Below, one piece after another: positions 1 to 5,531 of a DNA stretch of 5,766 nucleotides. The stretch spans positions 1 through 5,766 of the forward strand of contig CAMPHE010000131.1 of the NCBI GenBank assembly GCA_946885815.1, given 5' to 3'. A program made the position numbers and the translations under genes. Source of the stretch: an uncultured Arenimonas sp. (GTDB lineage: Bacteria; Pseudomonadota; Gammaproteobacteria; Xanthomonadales; Xanthomonadaceae). Under the pieces are notes generated by a model. The model saw nothing but the letters and a program-made list of their open reading frames with translations, had not been told where the DNA came from and made no database searches. Position 1 is the stretch's first letter. The number at the start of each line of letters is the position of its first letter.

Positions 1-1125
1 GACTCGCGCGTCCTGCAGCAGCGGGCTGGCCAGCAGGCCGCGTTCGATCGCGTCGAGCGAAATCCGCCGCTCCTCCAGCTTCACGATGCGATCGGAGCGT
101 CCCAGCAGCGTGAATCCGCCCGCGTCGTCCGCCTGCGCGCGATCGGCGGTGGCGAACCATCCGTCGCCGGCGAGATGGCGCGAGCGCACCTGCAGCGCGT
201 CGTCGACCAGCCGCCATTCGACGCCCGGGAGCGGTGTCCAGCCTTCGGCCGATTCCGTGCGCTGGCGCCACGCGACGCCGCCCGTTTCGGTGCTTCCGAA
301 CACTTCGATCGGCGATCGCGACCAGAGCCGGCGGACGGCCTGCGCCGCATCGGCCGGCAGCGGCCCGCCCGACGAGAACACCGCGCGCAGCGACGCGGCG
401 AAGTCGCGCCAGTCCGGCGTCTCCGGCAGTCGCTTGAGATGCGCCGGACTCGCCACGAGCACCACGGGGCCGGTGCCGGGCACCGCCAGCTCTTCCGGGT
501 ACGCGACGCGCCGCGGCGCGAACGCGCGGCCCGCCGACAGCGGCCAGAGCACGCGGAACAGCAGCCCGTAGATGTGCTGGTGCGATACGGTGCCGAGCAC
601 CCGCGCCTCACCGAGGCCTTCGCCGAACCGCGCTTCGAGCGCGTCGATCTCGGCGTCGAGCTGGCACAGTGATTTGCTGATCGCCACGGGCTCGCCGGTC
701 GACCCCGAGGTGAAAAGCACGAGGCGGTGGGCTCGCGCGTCGAGCGTCTCGCGAAGCGGCGCGGCATCGCCGCTCGTCGCCGCATCGGCGTCGTGTGCGG
801 GCGCGCAGCGCAGATCACCGCCGCCGTCGCCGGCGAACGCGACCACCCGCCCCGCCAACTGCGCGCGCGTCGCCGGCAACGCATCGGGCGCGAGCCACGG
901 CGTACGCCCGGCATGCCATGCGCCGAACAGCGCGCCCGCGAATTCGGCGGCGTCTTCGAAATGGAGCGCGATGTCGCCGGCGGGCAGCGACGAGAAACGA
1001 TCCCGCCACGCGTCGACCCGGGCGAGCCACGCGCCATGGCCGAGCGCCGGCGTCACCGCCCGGTCGGGAGCCCGCCGGCCGCGCGTCGCGACGTCGGCCA
1101 GCGGGAGCCTCGGTTCAGTGCGCAT
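1..1125 (-). CDS. AMP-dependent ligase (aryl-polyene starter acid:ACP ligase), 3' end outside window
   Basis: Adenylate-forming enzyme of the ANL superfamily. It probably activates an aromatic acid with ATP and loads it on one of the two neighbouring ACPs to prime polyene synthesis; substrate and partner are inferred from context. Reading from the ATG at 1125, 375 codons stay open to the left edge. Signatures are the phosphate-binding loop LFTSGSTGEP (residues 137-146), SHQHIYG (181-187), the adenine-binding FGSTETGG (276-283), GWFATADR (322-329) with the ribose-binding Asp328, and the hinge GRSDRIVK (342-349). The C-terminal subdomain with the catalytic lysine is off the window. The P-loop lies early, near residue 140, so the N-terminal domain is compact compared with ordinary acyl-CoA synthetases. 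The start overlaps the end of the upstream membrane-protein gene by 11 nt, which suggests coupled translation. Position and type match ApeH of ape clusters and the XanA2-type ligase of xanthomonadin synthesis. ANL family membership is secure; the aromatic substrate is not proven. Confidence 0.88.
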   Translation of the reverse strand, partial: MRTEPRLPLADVATRGRRAPDRAVTPALGHGAWLARVDAWRDRFSSLPAGDIALHFEDAAEFAGALFGAWHAGRTPWLAPDALPATRAQLAGRVVAFAGDGGGDLRCAPAHDADAATSGDAAPLRETLDARAHRLVLFTSGSTGEPVAISKSLCQLDAEIDALEARFGEGLGEARVLGTVSHQHIYGLLFRVLWPLSAGRAFAPRRVAYPEELAVPGTGPVVLVASPAHLKRLPETPDWRDFAASLRAVFSSGGPLPADAAQAVRRLWSRSPIEVFGSTETGGVAWRQRTESAEGWTPLPGVEWRLVDDALQVRSRHLAGDGWFATADRAQADDAGGFTLLGRSDRIVKLEERRISLDAIERGLLASPLLQDARV

Positions 1126-1651
1126 GGTGCGGCCGGACCAGCCGCTCGCCCAGCAGCAGCGCGCCGATCAGCACGTAGGCGATCGCGCCGTTGTACAGCG
1201 CCCACGCCGCGTCCGACGCCGCCAGCGCGGTCCACAGGGCGATCGCGCCATTGGCGACGAAGAACGCGCACCACACCTGCGTGACGCGCGTCACGTACGG
1301 GATCGCCGCCGGAGGCAGGTCGGGGTCGGTCAGTCGCGCGAGGCGCTCGATCACCGTCGGCGGCCGGACCAGGCTCGCCGCGAACACGGCCAGCAGCGTC
1401 GCGTTGACCACCACCGGATAGAGCTTGAGCGGCAGCGCGTCGTTGTGCAGCCACGTCGCGACGACGAGCACGCCGGCGCCGAGGCCCGCGAACAGCGCCG
1501 TGCGACGCGACCGCATCTCGCCGGCACGCAGCACGACCAGCGCGAGCAGGCCGAGCGCGAGCCAGCGCGGCTCGAAACGGGCGAGCCCCAGCCACACGGC
1601 GAACGGATAAGCCATCGTCGCGACCGCCGCGACGACGGTGGTCGCGCGCAT
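1115..1651 (-). CDS. COG4648-type integral membrane protein of aryl-polyene cluster
   Basis: Predicted inner-membrane protein of 178 residues with about six hydrophobic segments (roughly residues 5-22, 29-43, 51-67, 76-95, 122-145 and 148-168). The most recognisable parts are LKLYPVVVNATLLAVF (75-90) and YNGAIAYVLIGALLLGERLV (153-172), which I associate with the uncharacterised COG4648 family found in aryl-polyene clusters (ApeG position). No catalytic motif is visible, and its job is unknown; a role in placing or moving the lipid-linked polyene is only a guess from context. The ATG at 1651 lies 2 nt after the TAA stop of the second ACP, and the 3' end overlaps the ligase start by 11 nt, so it sits inside one tightly packed operon. 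The start is supported by this spacing and by the immediate onset of a membrane segment. Confidence 0.82.
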   Translation of the reverse strand: MRATTVVAAVATMAYPFAVWLGLARFEPRWLALGLLALVVLRAGEMRSRRTALFAGLGAGVLVVATWLHNDALPLKLYPVVVNATLLAVFAASLVRPPTVIERLARLTDPDLPPAAIPYVTRVTQVWCAFFVANGAIALWTALAASDAAWALYNGAIAYVLIGALLLGERLVRPHHAH

Positions 1652-1653
1652 CG

Positions 1654-1923
1654 TTAGCCGCCCACGGCGGCCGCGGCGTCCTGGTGCATCATCGTGTGGA
1701 CCACATCGACGACGTCCTGCACGCTGCGCACGGCCTTGAACGCCTCGGGCCGCAGATTGCCGCCGAGCAGCGGTTTGAGCTGCACGATCAGGTCGACCGC
1801 GTCGATGCTGTCGATGTCGAGGTCCTCGCCGAGCCGCGCGGCGGGCAGGACGCGCTCGCCGGCGATGCCGAAGCTTTCCTGCAGGATGACGGTGATGCGG
1901 TCGAGAATCTGCTGCTTGTCCAT
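1654..1923 (-). CDS. acyl carrier protein, second of a tandem pair
   Basis: Small acidic carrier protein of 89 residues. The phosphopantetheine attachment site is Ser39 in LDIDSIDAVDL (35-45), the classical DS(I/L) motif at the start of helix 2. It would carry an aryl starter or growing polyene chain as a thioester in the cytoplasm. It begins at the ATG at 1923, 30 nt after the stop of the first ACP, and ends 2 nt before the COG4648 gene. The ribosome binding site is weak (a GAG about 8 nt upstream), so translation may depend on its upstream neighbour. It differs clearly from the first ACP (LDIDSIDAVDL against LGLDSIDALEL, and an Ala-rich C-terminus), so the two are probably not interchangeable. 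It occupies the ApeF position of ape clusters. Carrier function is secure; the cargo is inferred. Confidence 0.92.
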   Translation of the reverse strand: MDKQQILDRITVILQESFGIAGERVLPAARLGEDLDIDSIDAVDLIVQLKPLLGGNLRPEAFKAVRSVQDVVDVVHTMMHQDAAAAVGG

Positions 1924-1953
1924 GATGCGAACTCGGCGGTCGGCCCGGAGCCG

Positions 1954-2214
1954 TCAGAGCGTCCGGTGGGCGGCCACGAACGCGCTGAGTGCGCGCACGC
2001 TGGCGAAATGCTGGCGGGTTTCCTGCGAATCGGCGGCGAGCGTCACGCCGTAGCGCTTCTGCAGCGCGAGGCCGAGTTCGAGCGCGTCGATCGAGTCGAG
2101 CCCGAGGCCTTCGTTGAACAGCGGCGCCTCGGCGTCGATGTCGTCGGCGGCGATGTCCTCGAGCGACATCGTCGTGATGATCAGCTGCTTGATTTCAGGT
2201 TCCAGCGCCTGCAC
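1954..2214 (-). CDS. acyl carrier protein, first of a tandem pair, GTG start
   Basis: Acyl carrier protein of 86 residues with the phosphopantetheine site at Ser41 in LGLDSIDALEL (37-47). The protein begins MQALEPEIKQLI, with GTG at 2214 as start codon. A GGAG motif lies 7 nt upstream and no in-frame ATG gives a sensible N-terminus: the longer open frame upstream lies inside the acyltransferase gene and reads as Arg/Ser-rich nonsense. The start overlaps the acyltransferase 3' end by 20 nt. Family knowledge suggests it holds either the aryl starter loaded by the ligase or the chain during elongation. It corresponds in position to ApeE. Which of the two ACPs takes the starter cannot be read from the sequence. 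Confidence 0.9.
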   Translation of the reverse strand: MQALEPEIKQLIITTMSLEDIAADDIDAEAPLFNEGLGLDSIDALELGLALQKRYGVTLAADSQETRQHFASVRALSAFVAAHRTL

Positions 2215-2980
2215 GTCCCAACTCCATCTTGAATTTCGCCGCGAGCGCGTCGGTGAGACGACGTGCGGCCATCGGTTCCCCGACGCCCGGTCCGAGATAG
2301 TCCGCGACCGGGATGTCCGGCAGGACTTCGACCGAAATGTGAAAACGTCGTGAAGGCACACGATACCATTTTTCACCCTTTCCAAGGGTGCGCGGCGCGC
2401 ATCGGATGACTACCGGCGTGATGTCGATCCCGCCGCGGACAGCGATATTGGCGGCCCCGCGCTGGAGAGGCCCGAGGCGCGCCCCGGCCGGCGTGCGGGT
2501 GCCTTCCGGGAAGATCAGCAGGTTGTGGCCGGCCCGGACCGATGCGATGCAGTCCTCCACCAGCCCCGCCCCGTCGTCGTTGAAGAGGTAGCCGGTGGCC
2601 AGCACCGGGCCGCGGGTGAACGGATTGCGGGTCAGCGCCGACTTCACGACGCAGTCGGCGTCGGGGATGCGGGACACCAGGAACACGACGTCGATCAGCG
2701 TCGGGTGGTTCGCCAGCACCAGCAGGCCGCGCCGGTCGAGCCTTTCCAGGCCGCGGGTTTCCCACGTGAGCACGCCGAGCCGGTGCATCAGCCCGAAATG
2801 GCCGGCGAACGCGCGCCGGATCACCGCGCGCGCGACGCGCCGCAACCGCGCACGGTCGCGGATCACCAGCCGCAGCCCCGGAAAGACGACCAGGCCCAGC
2901 AGCACGCCGCCGAGGCCGAAGGCGGCGAACGACAGGCCGGTGGCGACGACGCGCCATGCCCGGTCGAGCGCATCACGCAT
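2195..2980 (-). CDS. membrane-anchored lysophospholipid-type acyltransferase (1-acylglycerol-3-phosphate acyltransferase-like)
   Basis: PlsC-fold acyltransferase of 261 residues. An N-terminal hydrophobic segment (about residues 12-40) anchors it to the inner membrane. The catalytic HX4D motif is NHPTLID (91-97, with His92 and Asp97). The substrate-binding FPEGTRT motif is at 157-163, and a third conserved block, GGIDITPVVI, is at 183-192. In aryl-polyene clusters such enzymes are thought to move the polyene acyl chain from its ACP to a lipid or glycerol acceptor, which fits the outer-membrane location of these pigments; the acceptor is not shown by the sequence. The ATG at 2980 overlaps the stop of the ketosynthase-like gene by 8 nt (ATGCGTGA), and the C-terminus overlaps the GTG start of the first ACP by 20 nt. 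Upstream in-frame sequence is low-complexity Arg-rich and belongs to the overlapping gene. It corresponds in position to ApeD. Confidence 0.9.
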   Translation of the reverse strand: MRDALDRAWRVVATGLSFAAFGLGGVLLGLVVFPGLRLVIRDRARLRRVARAVIRRAFAGHFGLMHRLGVLTWETRGLERLDRRGLLVLANHPTLIDVVFLVSRIPDADCVVKSALTRNPFTRGPVLATGYLFNDDGAGLVEDCIASVRAGHNLLIFPEGTRTPAGARLGPLQRGAANIAVRGGIDITPVVIRCAPRTLGKGEKWYRVPSRRFHISVEVLPDIPVADYLGPGVGEPMAARRLTDALAAKFKMELGRAGAGT

Positions 2981-3701
2981 GGCGGCGCCAGCACCACGCG
3001 GCGCCGGCGAGCGCGGCGTCACTGGAGAGGAAGAACCGCAGCACTTCGAGTCCGTGCGGCAGCGACGACGGGGCGCCCGCCACGGGCCCTTGCTCCGGCG
3101 CCGCCGCGGCGAGCGAGAACACCGGCAGGCCGCCACGCGGCGCGACGACCCGCCACGCCCACGCGTAGTCGCCTTCCGGCTCGTCGCGGAACGGCGCGTA
3201 GTCGGCCGGTGTCGGGCCGTCGTAAACCACGACCAGGACCGACGGCGCACCGTCGCCGAGCAGCGCGAGCGCCTCGACGATCGCCGCTTCCGCCGAGGCC
3301 GCGCCGGCCGAAACGACGACGTAATTGCCGGTCAGGCCGCGCGCGATCGAGTACTGCGCGGCGATCGCGTTGTGCGTCGACAGGCCGAAATGCGTCGGCG
3401 AGAGCGGCTCGTCACGCGCGAGCGCGCCGAGCATTCCGTAGGTCCGCCCGAGATCCCCATGGCGCGACGCGAACACCAGCGGCTCGTCCGGATCGACGTC
3501 GGGCTGGCAGTCCCATGCCACCTGCAGCGCCATCCGCCCGAGGCGGTCGACGCGTCGGCGCTGCATCGGCGCCATCCCGGCGAGCGGCGGCACGTCGTCG
3601 CCCGCGGGCGGCACGGGATCGCGCGCCCATGCCCGCCACGCTTCGGGCGCCGCGCCGATGCCCGGTGCGAACGCGGCCCATGCCTCGACGCTGAATTCCA
3701 T
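2973..3701 (-). CDS. truncated beta-ketoacyl synthase-like protein (chain-length-factor type, aryl-polyene cluster)
   Basis: Protein of 242 residues that resembles only the N-terminal half of a FabB/FabF ketosynthase (Ketoacyl-synt_2 type). Recognisable parts are LVFASRHGDLGRT (75-87), FGLSTHNAIAAQYSI (105-119) and VVVSAGAASAEAAIVEAL (128-145). The last block aligns with the nucleophile elbow of ketosynthases, but the catalytic Cys is replaced by Gly/Ala. The usual C-terminal KS half with its two histidines is absent, so it is unlikely to condense alone. By analogy with ApeC it probably pairs with a full ketosynthase encoded elsewhere in the cluster and shapes chain length. The ATG at 3701 has AGGGGA 5 nt upstream and gives the expected MxFS start; an in-frame ATG at 3728 with a G-rich run just ahead is the alternative. 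This is the first gene of the pigment operon, 62 nt past the tRNA terminator. Confidence 0.87.
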   Translation of the reverse strand: MEFSVEAWAAFAPGIGAAPEAWRAWARDPVPPAGDDVPPLAGMAPMQRRRVDRLGRMALQVAWDCQPDVDPDEPLVFASRHGDLGRTYGMLGALARDEPLSPTHFGLSTHNAIAAQYSIARGLTGNYVVVSAGAASAEAAIVEALALLGDGAPSVLVVVYDGPTPADYAPFRDEPEGDYAWAWRVVAPRGGLPVFSLAAAAPEQGPVAGAPSSLPHGLEVLRFFLSSDAALAGAAWCWRRHA

Positions 3702-3726
3702 CGCTGTCCCCTGTCGCGCGGCGCGC

Positions 3727-3755
3727 ATGATCCCCCGCCGCCCGTCCCCGCGCAA
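3727..3755 (-). promoter_or_regulatory. possible promoter of the pigment operon
   Basis: Between the tRNA terminator and the first pigment gene there is one sigma70-like pair on the minus strand: TTGCGC (3750-3755) and GATCAT (3727-3732) with a 17-bp spacer. It would start transcription near 3720 and leave a leader of about 19 nt containing AGGGGA. Both boxes are poor (3/6 and 4/6 matches), so this is a weak call; the operon may use another sigma factor, an activator, or read-through from the tRNA unit. Confidence 0.22.
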
Positions 3756-3763
3756 AACGCGCG

Positions 3764-3794
3764 CAAACAAAAAGCCCGGCGTCGGCCGGGCTTT
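3764..3794 (-). terminator. intrinsic terminator of the tRNA-Ala/tRNA-Glu operon
   Basis: A perfect 10-bp inverted repeat, 3771-3780 against 3785-3794 (AAAGCCCGGC and its complement), encloses a 4-nt loop. On the minus strand it is followed at once by TTTTTGTTTG, the U-rich tract of a rho-independent terminator. It sits 16 nt after the CCA end of tRNA-Glu. In the plus direction only three T follow the stem, so it works mainly for minus-strand transcription. It separates the tRNA operon from the pigment operon. Confidence 0.9.
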
Positions 3795-3810
3795 CCTGAC
3801 ATCGCTGCGC

Positions 3811-3886
3811 TGGCGTCCCCACGGGGATTCGAACCCCGGTCGCTACCGTGAAAGGGTAATGTCCTAGGCCTCTAGACGATGGGGAC
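3811..3886 (-). tRNA. tRNA-Glu (anticodon UUC)
   Basis: A 76-nt tRNA with encoded CCA (TGG on the plus strand at 3811-3813). The acceptor stem GUCCCCA pairs with UGGGGAC, the discriminator is G, the anticodon loop is CUUUCAC with anticodon UUC, and the T arm is CCGGG-GUUCGAAU-CCCCG in type. The cloverleaf is complete. It lies 25 nt downstream of tRNA-Ala and is the last gene before the terminator. Confidence 0.97.
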
Positions 3887-3911
3887 GTGGACAGCGAAGT
3901 CTTTGATTCGG

Positions 3912-3987
3912 TGGTGGAGCTAATCGGGATCGAACCGATGACCTCCACAATGCCATTGTGGCGCTCTCCCAGCTGAGCTATAGCCCC
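3912..3987 (-). tRNA. tRNA-Ala (anticodon GGC)
   Basis: A 76-nt tRNA with encoded CCA (3912-3914 on the plus strand). The acceptor stem GGGGCUA pairs with UAGCUCC and contains the G3-U70 wobble that is the main identity element for alanyl-tRNA synthetase. The anticodon stem CCACA/UGUGG carries the loop AUGGCAU with anticodon GGC. The discriminator is A. It is the first gene of a two-tRNA operon; mature 5' end at 3987. Confidence 0.97.
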
Positions 3988-4004
3988 ACCGAAGGAAGAC
4001 GCGA

Positions 4005-4033
4005 AGTTTAGAGAGGCGCCGCGAAGGCGTCAA
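4005..4033 (-). promoter_or_regulatory. sigma70 promoter of the tRNA operon
   Basis: On the minus strand TTGACG (4028-4033, 5/6 match to the -35 consensus) and TAAACT (4005-4010, 4/6 match to the -10 consensus) stand exactly 17 bp apart. Transcription should begin near 3998, about 11 nt before mature tRNA-Ala. The discriminator after the -10 box is GC-rich (TCGCGTC), as is common in stringently controlled stable-RNA promoters. The -35 box contains the stop codon of the upstream DUF1249 gene. No convincing terminator lies between that gene and the tRNAs. Confidence 0.75.
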
Positions 4034-4530
4034 GCGCAGGCGACGTCCACCTGGTCCGACGAGGCCGGTTCCAGCGAGGACAGCGTGTGCGGCCCGTGGC
4101 CCTGCCCGTCGAGGTAGTCGAGCCATTTGTTGAGGAAGCTGTTCATCCGCACCCGATGGCCGACGACCGCGGCGATGCTCGCCTCCATGCCGAGCACGTC
4201 GCGCCAGTGGCGGCCGACGTAGCAGTGCGTCACCTCGGCCTGCCGCGCGTCGCGGTAGAGCCGCACGTAGGCCGACGGATCGGGCTGGCCGGTGACGGTG
4301 TCGTGCATCCGGTAGCTCAGCCGCATCTCGACCGTGTACGGATGCTGCGCGAGCACTTCGACCAGCAGTTCCAGCCCGTCCGCGACCCGCGAGGCGTAAC
4401 GGCCCTCCGGCAGCGACTGCGGCTGGAACATCCGGGTCAGCCGCGCGAAGTTCTCGCCGTACGTCTCCATCAGCCACGCGAAGCGTGTCATGCGGGGCAG
4501 CACACGGCGGTCGCGGGCCGGCGGGGACAT
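4030..4530 (-). CDS. DUF1249 (YqiB-like) protein of unknown function
   Basis: Protein of 166 residues from the DUF1249/YqiB family; no function is established. Family-type blocks are LMETYGENFARL (20-31), YTVEMRLSYRMHD (65-77), DPSAYVRLYRDARQAEV (84-100), the CYVG region (103-106) and RMNSFLNKWLDYL (128-140). It is soluble, has no signal peptide and shows no obvious catalytic motif. The ATG at 4530 is chosen over Met14 (4491) because neither has a strong ribosome binding site and related proteins, as I remember them, carry a similar MSP...LPR leader; this start is only moderately certain. The gene follows ppsR by 37 nt on the same strand and may be cotranscribed. The C-terminal tail (about residues 150-166) is poorly conserved in character. 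The TGA stop forms part of the -35 box of the tRNA promoter. Confidence 0.85.
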   Translation of the reverse strand: MSPPARDRRVLPRMTRFAWLMETYGENFARLTRMFQPQSLPEGRYASRVADGLELLVEVLAQHPYTVEMRLSYRMHDTVTGQPDPSAYVRLYRDARQAEVTHCYVGRHWRDVLGMEASIAAVVGHRVRMNSFLNKWLDYLDGQGHGPHTLSSLEPASSDQVDVACA

Positions 4531-4567
4531 GGCCGGACTCTAGCACGCGGCTCCCGCGCGCCGGCAC

Positions 4568-5389
4568 TCAGAACATGTGGCGGTGGATGCCCTGCTGAGC
4601 GAGCACCTTGCCGGCGATTTCCTCGATCGAGGTGTGCGTCGTGCTGAGTACCGGGATGCCCTCCTGGCGGAACATCCCTTCGGCCGCGGCGACCTCGGAC
4701 CGGCAGGTCTCGAGCTGCGCGTAGCGCGAACCCGGCTTGCGTTCGGCGCGGATCGACGCGAGGCGAACCGGCTCGATCGTCAGCCCGAACAGCTTGCGCC
4801 GGTGCGCGCGCAGCCGCTTCGGGAGTTCCGCCACGTCGAGGTCGTCGGGTGTCAGCGGGTAGTTGGCGGCCTTCACCCCGTAGTGCAGCGCCATGTACAG
4901 GCAGGTCGGCGTCTTGCCCGACCGCGACACGCCGACGAGGATCACGTCGGCGTCGTCGTAGTGGATGTCCATGCCGTCGTCGTGCGTCAGCGCGTAGTTG
5001 GTCGCGTTGATGCGCTGCTCGTACGCGGCGAAGTCGACCATGCCGTGCGCGTGTCCCACGCGGGGATCGCGGCGCTGGCCCAGCTCTTCCTCGAGCGGCC
5101 CCATGAACGGCGCGAACAGGTCGAGCATCATCGCGCCGCTGCCGGCGAGCAGCGTGTTGATCTGGTGGTCGACCACCGTGTTCACCACGATCGGGCGGAT
5201 GCCCGCCTCGGCGCCGGCGCGACGGATCTGTTCCACCGCACCTTCGGCCTTCTCGAGGCTGTCGACGAAGGCGATGCGGCGGGTGTCGAAACTCACGCCG
5301 GTGAACTGCGTGAGCAGGCTGTGCCCGATCGTCTCGGCGGTGATGCCGGTGCCGTCGGAGACATAGAAAACCGGTCTTGCGTCCGTCAT
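4568..5389 (-). CDS. ppsR: phosphoenolpyruvate synthase regulatory protein (kinase/pyrophosphorylase, DUF299)
   Basis: Cytoplasmic bifunctional regulator of PEP synthase. It inactivates PpsA by ADP-dependent phosphorylation of an active-site-neighbouring threonine and reactivates it by Pi-dependent dephosphorylation that yields pyrophosphate. The 273 residues match the family's usual length. Visible signatures are the N-terminal [12 protein letters not shown] (8-19), the P-loop GVSRSGKT (153-160) followed by PTCLYMA, and the conserved NYPL (176-179) and SRYA (221-224). The ATG at 5389 gives the typical N-terminus [15 protein letters not shown] and has GAGGAA 3 nt upstream; an open frame that continues upstream is non-coding intergenic sequence. 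It is divergent from ppsA, its target, which strongly supports the assignment. DUF1249 follows on the same strand. No key residue is missing. Confidence 0.97.
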   Translation of the reverse strand: MTDARPVFYVSDGTGITAETIGHSLLTQFTGVSFDTRRIAFVDSLEKAEGAVEQIRRAGAEAGIRPIVVNTVVDHQINTLLAGSGAMMLDLFAPFMGPLEEELGQRRDPRVGHAHGMVDFAAYEQRINATNYALTHDDGMDIHYDDADVILVGVSRSGKTPTCLYMALHYGVKAANYPLTPDDLDVAELPKRLRAHRRKLFGLTIEPVRLASIRAERKPGSRYAQLETCRSEVAAAEGMFRQEGIPVLSTTHTSIEEIAGKVLAQQGIHRHMF

Positions 5390-5531
5390 CGCTTCCTCGT
5401 TCCGGTCGTGCGGCGACGCCGCGCGGTGGGGGGTGTGAACTGGTGCGGGGCCGGCCCGGGGTCGCATAATACGCAGCTCGACATCCCCGGGGCAGCCTCG
5501 CGCCCGCCCGAACGCGCATACGGAGACCGCC
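5390..5531. promoter_or_regulatory. ppsR-ppsA divergent intergenic region with shared AT-rich -10 island
   Basis: These 142 bp must hold the promoters of both ppsR and ppsA. In very GC-rich DNA the only AT-rich spot is GCATAATACG (5464-5473). It reads CATAAT (5465-5470, 5/6 match to a -10 box) toward ppsA and TATTAT (5/6) toward ppsR. No good -35 box is seen for either direction, so activator help or another sigma factor is possible. CCCGGGG (5455-5461) and CCCCGGG (5485-5491) form a 7-bp inverted repeat around this spot, and GGGCCGGCCC (5448-5457) is a 10-bp palindrome; either could be an operator but could also be chance in GC-rich sequence. Confidence 0.4.

Noticed and set aside
81..1037. 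Long open frame on the minus strand, Arg/Ser/Pro-rich
   Set aside because: It is a shadow of the AMP ligase, which is open in another frame from 1125 to the left edge and carries all ANL motifs.
572..1657. Plus-strand open frame of 361 codons
   Set aside because: Low-complexity Arg/Ala/Ser-rich product antisense to the ligase and membrane-protein genes; it results from high GC at third positions.
3699..3770. Longer version of the KS-like protein starting at 3770
   Set aside because: It would start inside the terminator T tract and add Arg-rich residues; the ATG at 3701 has a good ribosome binding site.
2525..3851. Two long overlapping plus-strand frames (389 and 418 codons)
   Set aside because: Antisense to the acyltransferase and KS-like genes; one even runs through the terminator and into tRNA-Glu, and neither has a recognisable domain.
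3887..3911. Possible separate promoter or att core in the spacer between the two tRNAs
   Set aside because: The 25-nt spacer has no promoter boxes and no repeat of it was seen in the window; the tRNAs are best read as one transcript.
4011..4028. Short hairpin with a TTCGC loop between DUF1249 and tRNA-Ala as a terminator
   Set aside because: Only about 4 bp of stem and no T tract; it lies within the spacer of the tRNA promoter.
3920..4567. Minus-strand frame of 215 codons covering DUF1249
   Set aside because: It reads into tRNA-Ala and has no family similarity; the DUF1249 frame explains the region.
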